64,000 bases of DNA, taken from an uncultured Pirellulales bacterium (lineage in GTDB: Bacteria > Planctomycetota > Planctomycetia > Pirellulales > Thermoguttaceae). The notes under the pieces were generated by a model. It saw nothing but the letters and a program-made list of their open reading frames with translations. It was not told where the DNA came from and searched no databases. The translations under genes were made by a program, and so were the position numbers. The stretch is taken from contig CALLPE010000008.1 in NCBI GenBank assembly GCA_938015445.1, positions 1 to 64,000 on the forward strand. The letters are read 5' to 3'. This document shows positions 63,740-64,000 of the stretch, in pieces. Position 1 is the stretch's first letter. Each line of letters starts with the position of its first letter.

Positions 63740-64000
63740 ATGACTGTCAACAGCAGACTTCTCGTGTGCGCGACACTATGGGCGATTGTCCTTGGATTGG
63801 CTGCCGAAAGTTGGGCCGCCGCGCCGTCGGCCGAACAGGCGTTGCGGCTGACGCCCACTCAGCCAAATGTCGATTACGCCAAGCCCACCCCGGAGCAAAC
63901 CGCAAAATGCACCATCTCGGCCAGGAAGTTCAACGGCAAGGTAGGCTGGGTAGTAGAGGATGAGCACGGTCTTACCTTGCGCATTTTCCTGGACACCAAC
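63740..64000 (+). CDS. Exported protein, 5' part (cut by window end)
   Basis: The first 87 codons of an exported protein. Signal peptide about 1-27 (positive MTVNSRL, hydrophobic core, SWAA cleavage). The mature part has APSAEQALRLTPTQPNVDYAKPTP and KCTISARKFNGKVGWVVEDEHG, with a V-D-Y-x-x-P-T-P/C pattern that I recall from planctomycete exported proteins of unknown function. AAGGA lies 8 nt before the ATG. The 3' part is outside the window. Confidence 0.75.
   Translation, partial: MTVNSRLLVCATLWAIVLGLAAESWAAAPSAEQALRLTPTQPNVDYAKPTPEQTAKCTISARKFNGKVGWVVEDEHGLTLRIFLDTN

Overview
The window reads as a chromosomal segment of a high-GC planctomycete, most likely from the Pirellulales/Thermoguttaceae side of the phylum. 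This is inferred from gene content, not from a database search. The markers are many short exported proteins and lipoproteins of planctomycete type, DUF6807 ('PmoA-like'), YdjY-type and squalene-cyclase-repeat secreted proteins, a haem motif of CX4CH type in a TPR protein, and a bacterial microcompartment (BMC) shell protein. kdsA, rfbD and galE point to a Gram-negative-type envelope with LPS/KDO and surface sugars. No phage, transposase or CRISPR locus was seen; this looks like ordinary chromosome with little mobile DNA.

Layout. 1-800: 3' end of a 23S rRNA gene, a 5S rRNA gene and a strong terminator. 0.9-10.5 kb: sugar-nucleotide and envelope genes (rfbD, galE, YdcF-type protein, FliL-like protein, diacylglycerol-kinase-like lipid kinase, kdsA translationally coupled to a degenerate transglutaminase-like lipoprotein). 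10.9-12.5 kb: a two-gene unit of a pyruvate-type (DapA/NAL family) aldolase with a C-terminal amphipathic tail resembling a BMC encapsulation peptide, followed 20 bp later by a tandem-BMC shell protein. 12.7-15.1 kb: a histidine kinase and a regulator with an N-terminal excisionase/MerR-like HTH and a C-terminal receiver domain. 16-24.2 kb: cytochrome-like TPR protein, LmbE deacetylase, pgi, DUF6807 protein and a large secreted glycoside hydrolase. 24.97 kb: tRNA-Val(CAC).

25-37.7 kb: D-2-hydroxyacid dehydrogenase, a UvrA-family ATPase, surE, several exported proteins, and an overlapping pair of exported hydrolases (Tat-targeted CehA/McbA-type PHP protein and a carbon-nitrogen hydrolase). 37.8-48.7 kb is an almost unbroken minus-strand run: DUF3999 + DUF2339 pair, membrane-anchored pcm, secreted transglutaminase/FN3 protein, an exported TrmO-like protein, pyrK, rluB and a small lipoprotein. 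49-58.7 kb: NhaD-type antiporter, P2-type cation ATPase, then proS with two exported-protein genes. 59-64 kb: a coupled yhaM-rnr RNA-decay operon, an isolated nuoI, and the 5' end of an exported protein gene cut by the window edge.

The best candidate for an undescribed system is the aldolase/BMC pair. It looks like a minimal or satellite microcompartment locus: one cargo enzyme with its own targeting tail plus one trimer-forming shell protein, with no pentamer or hexamer gene in the window. Second, many intergenic gaps contain short tandem duplications (units of about 10-29 bp, two to five copies), which looks like a genome-wide habit. Other candidates are a 42-codon His-rich microORF, a 216-bp inverted-repeat element in a gene-free gap, and a TrmO-family protein carrying a signal peptide.
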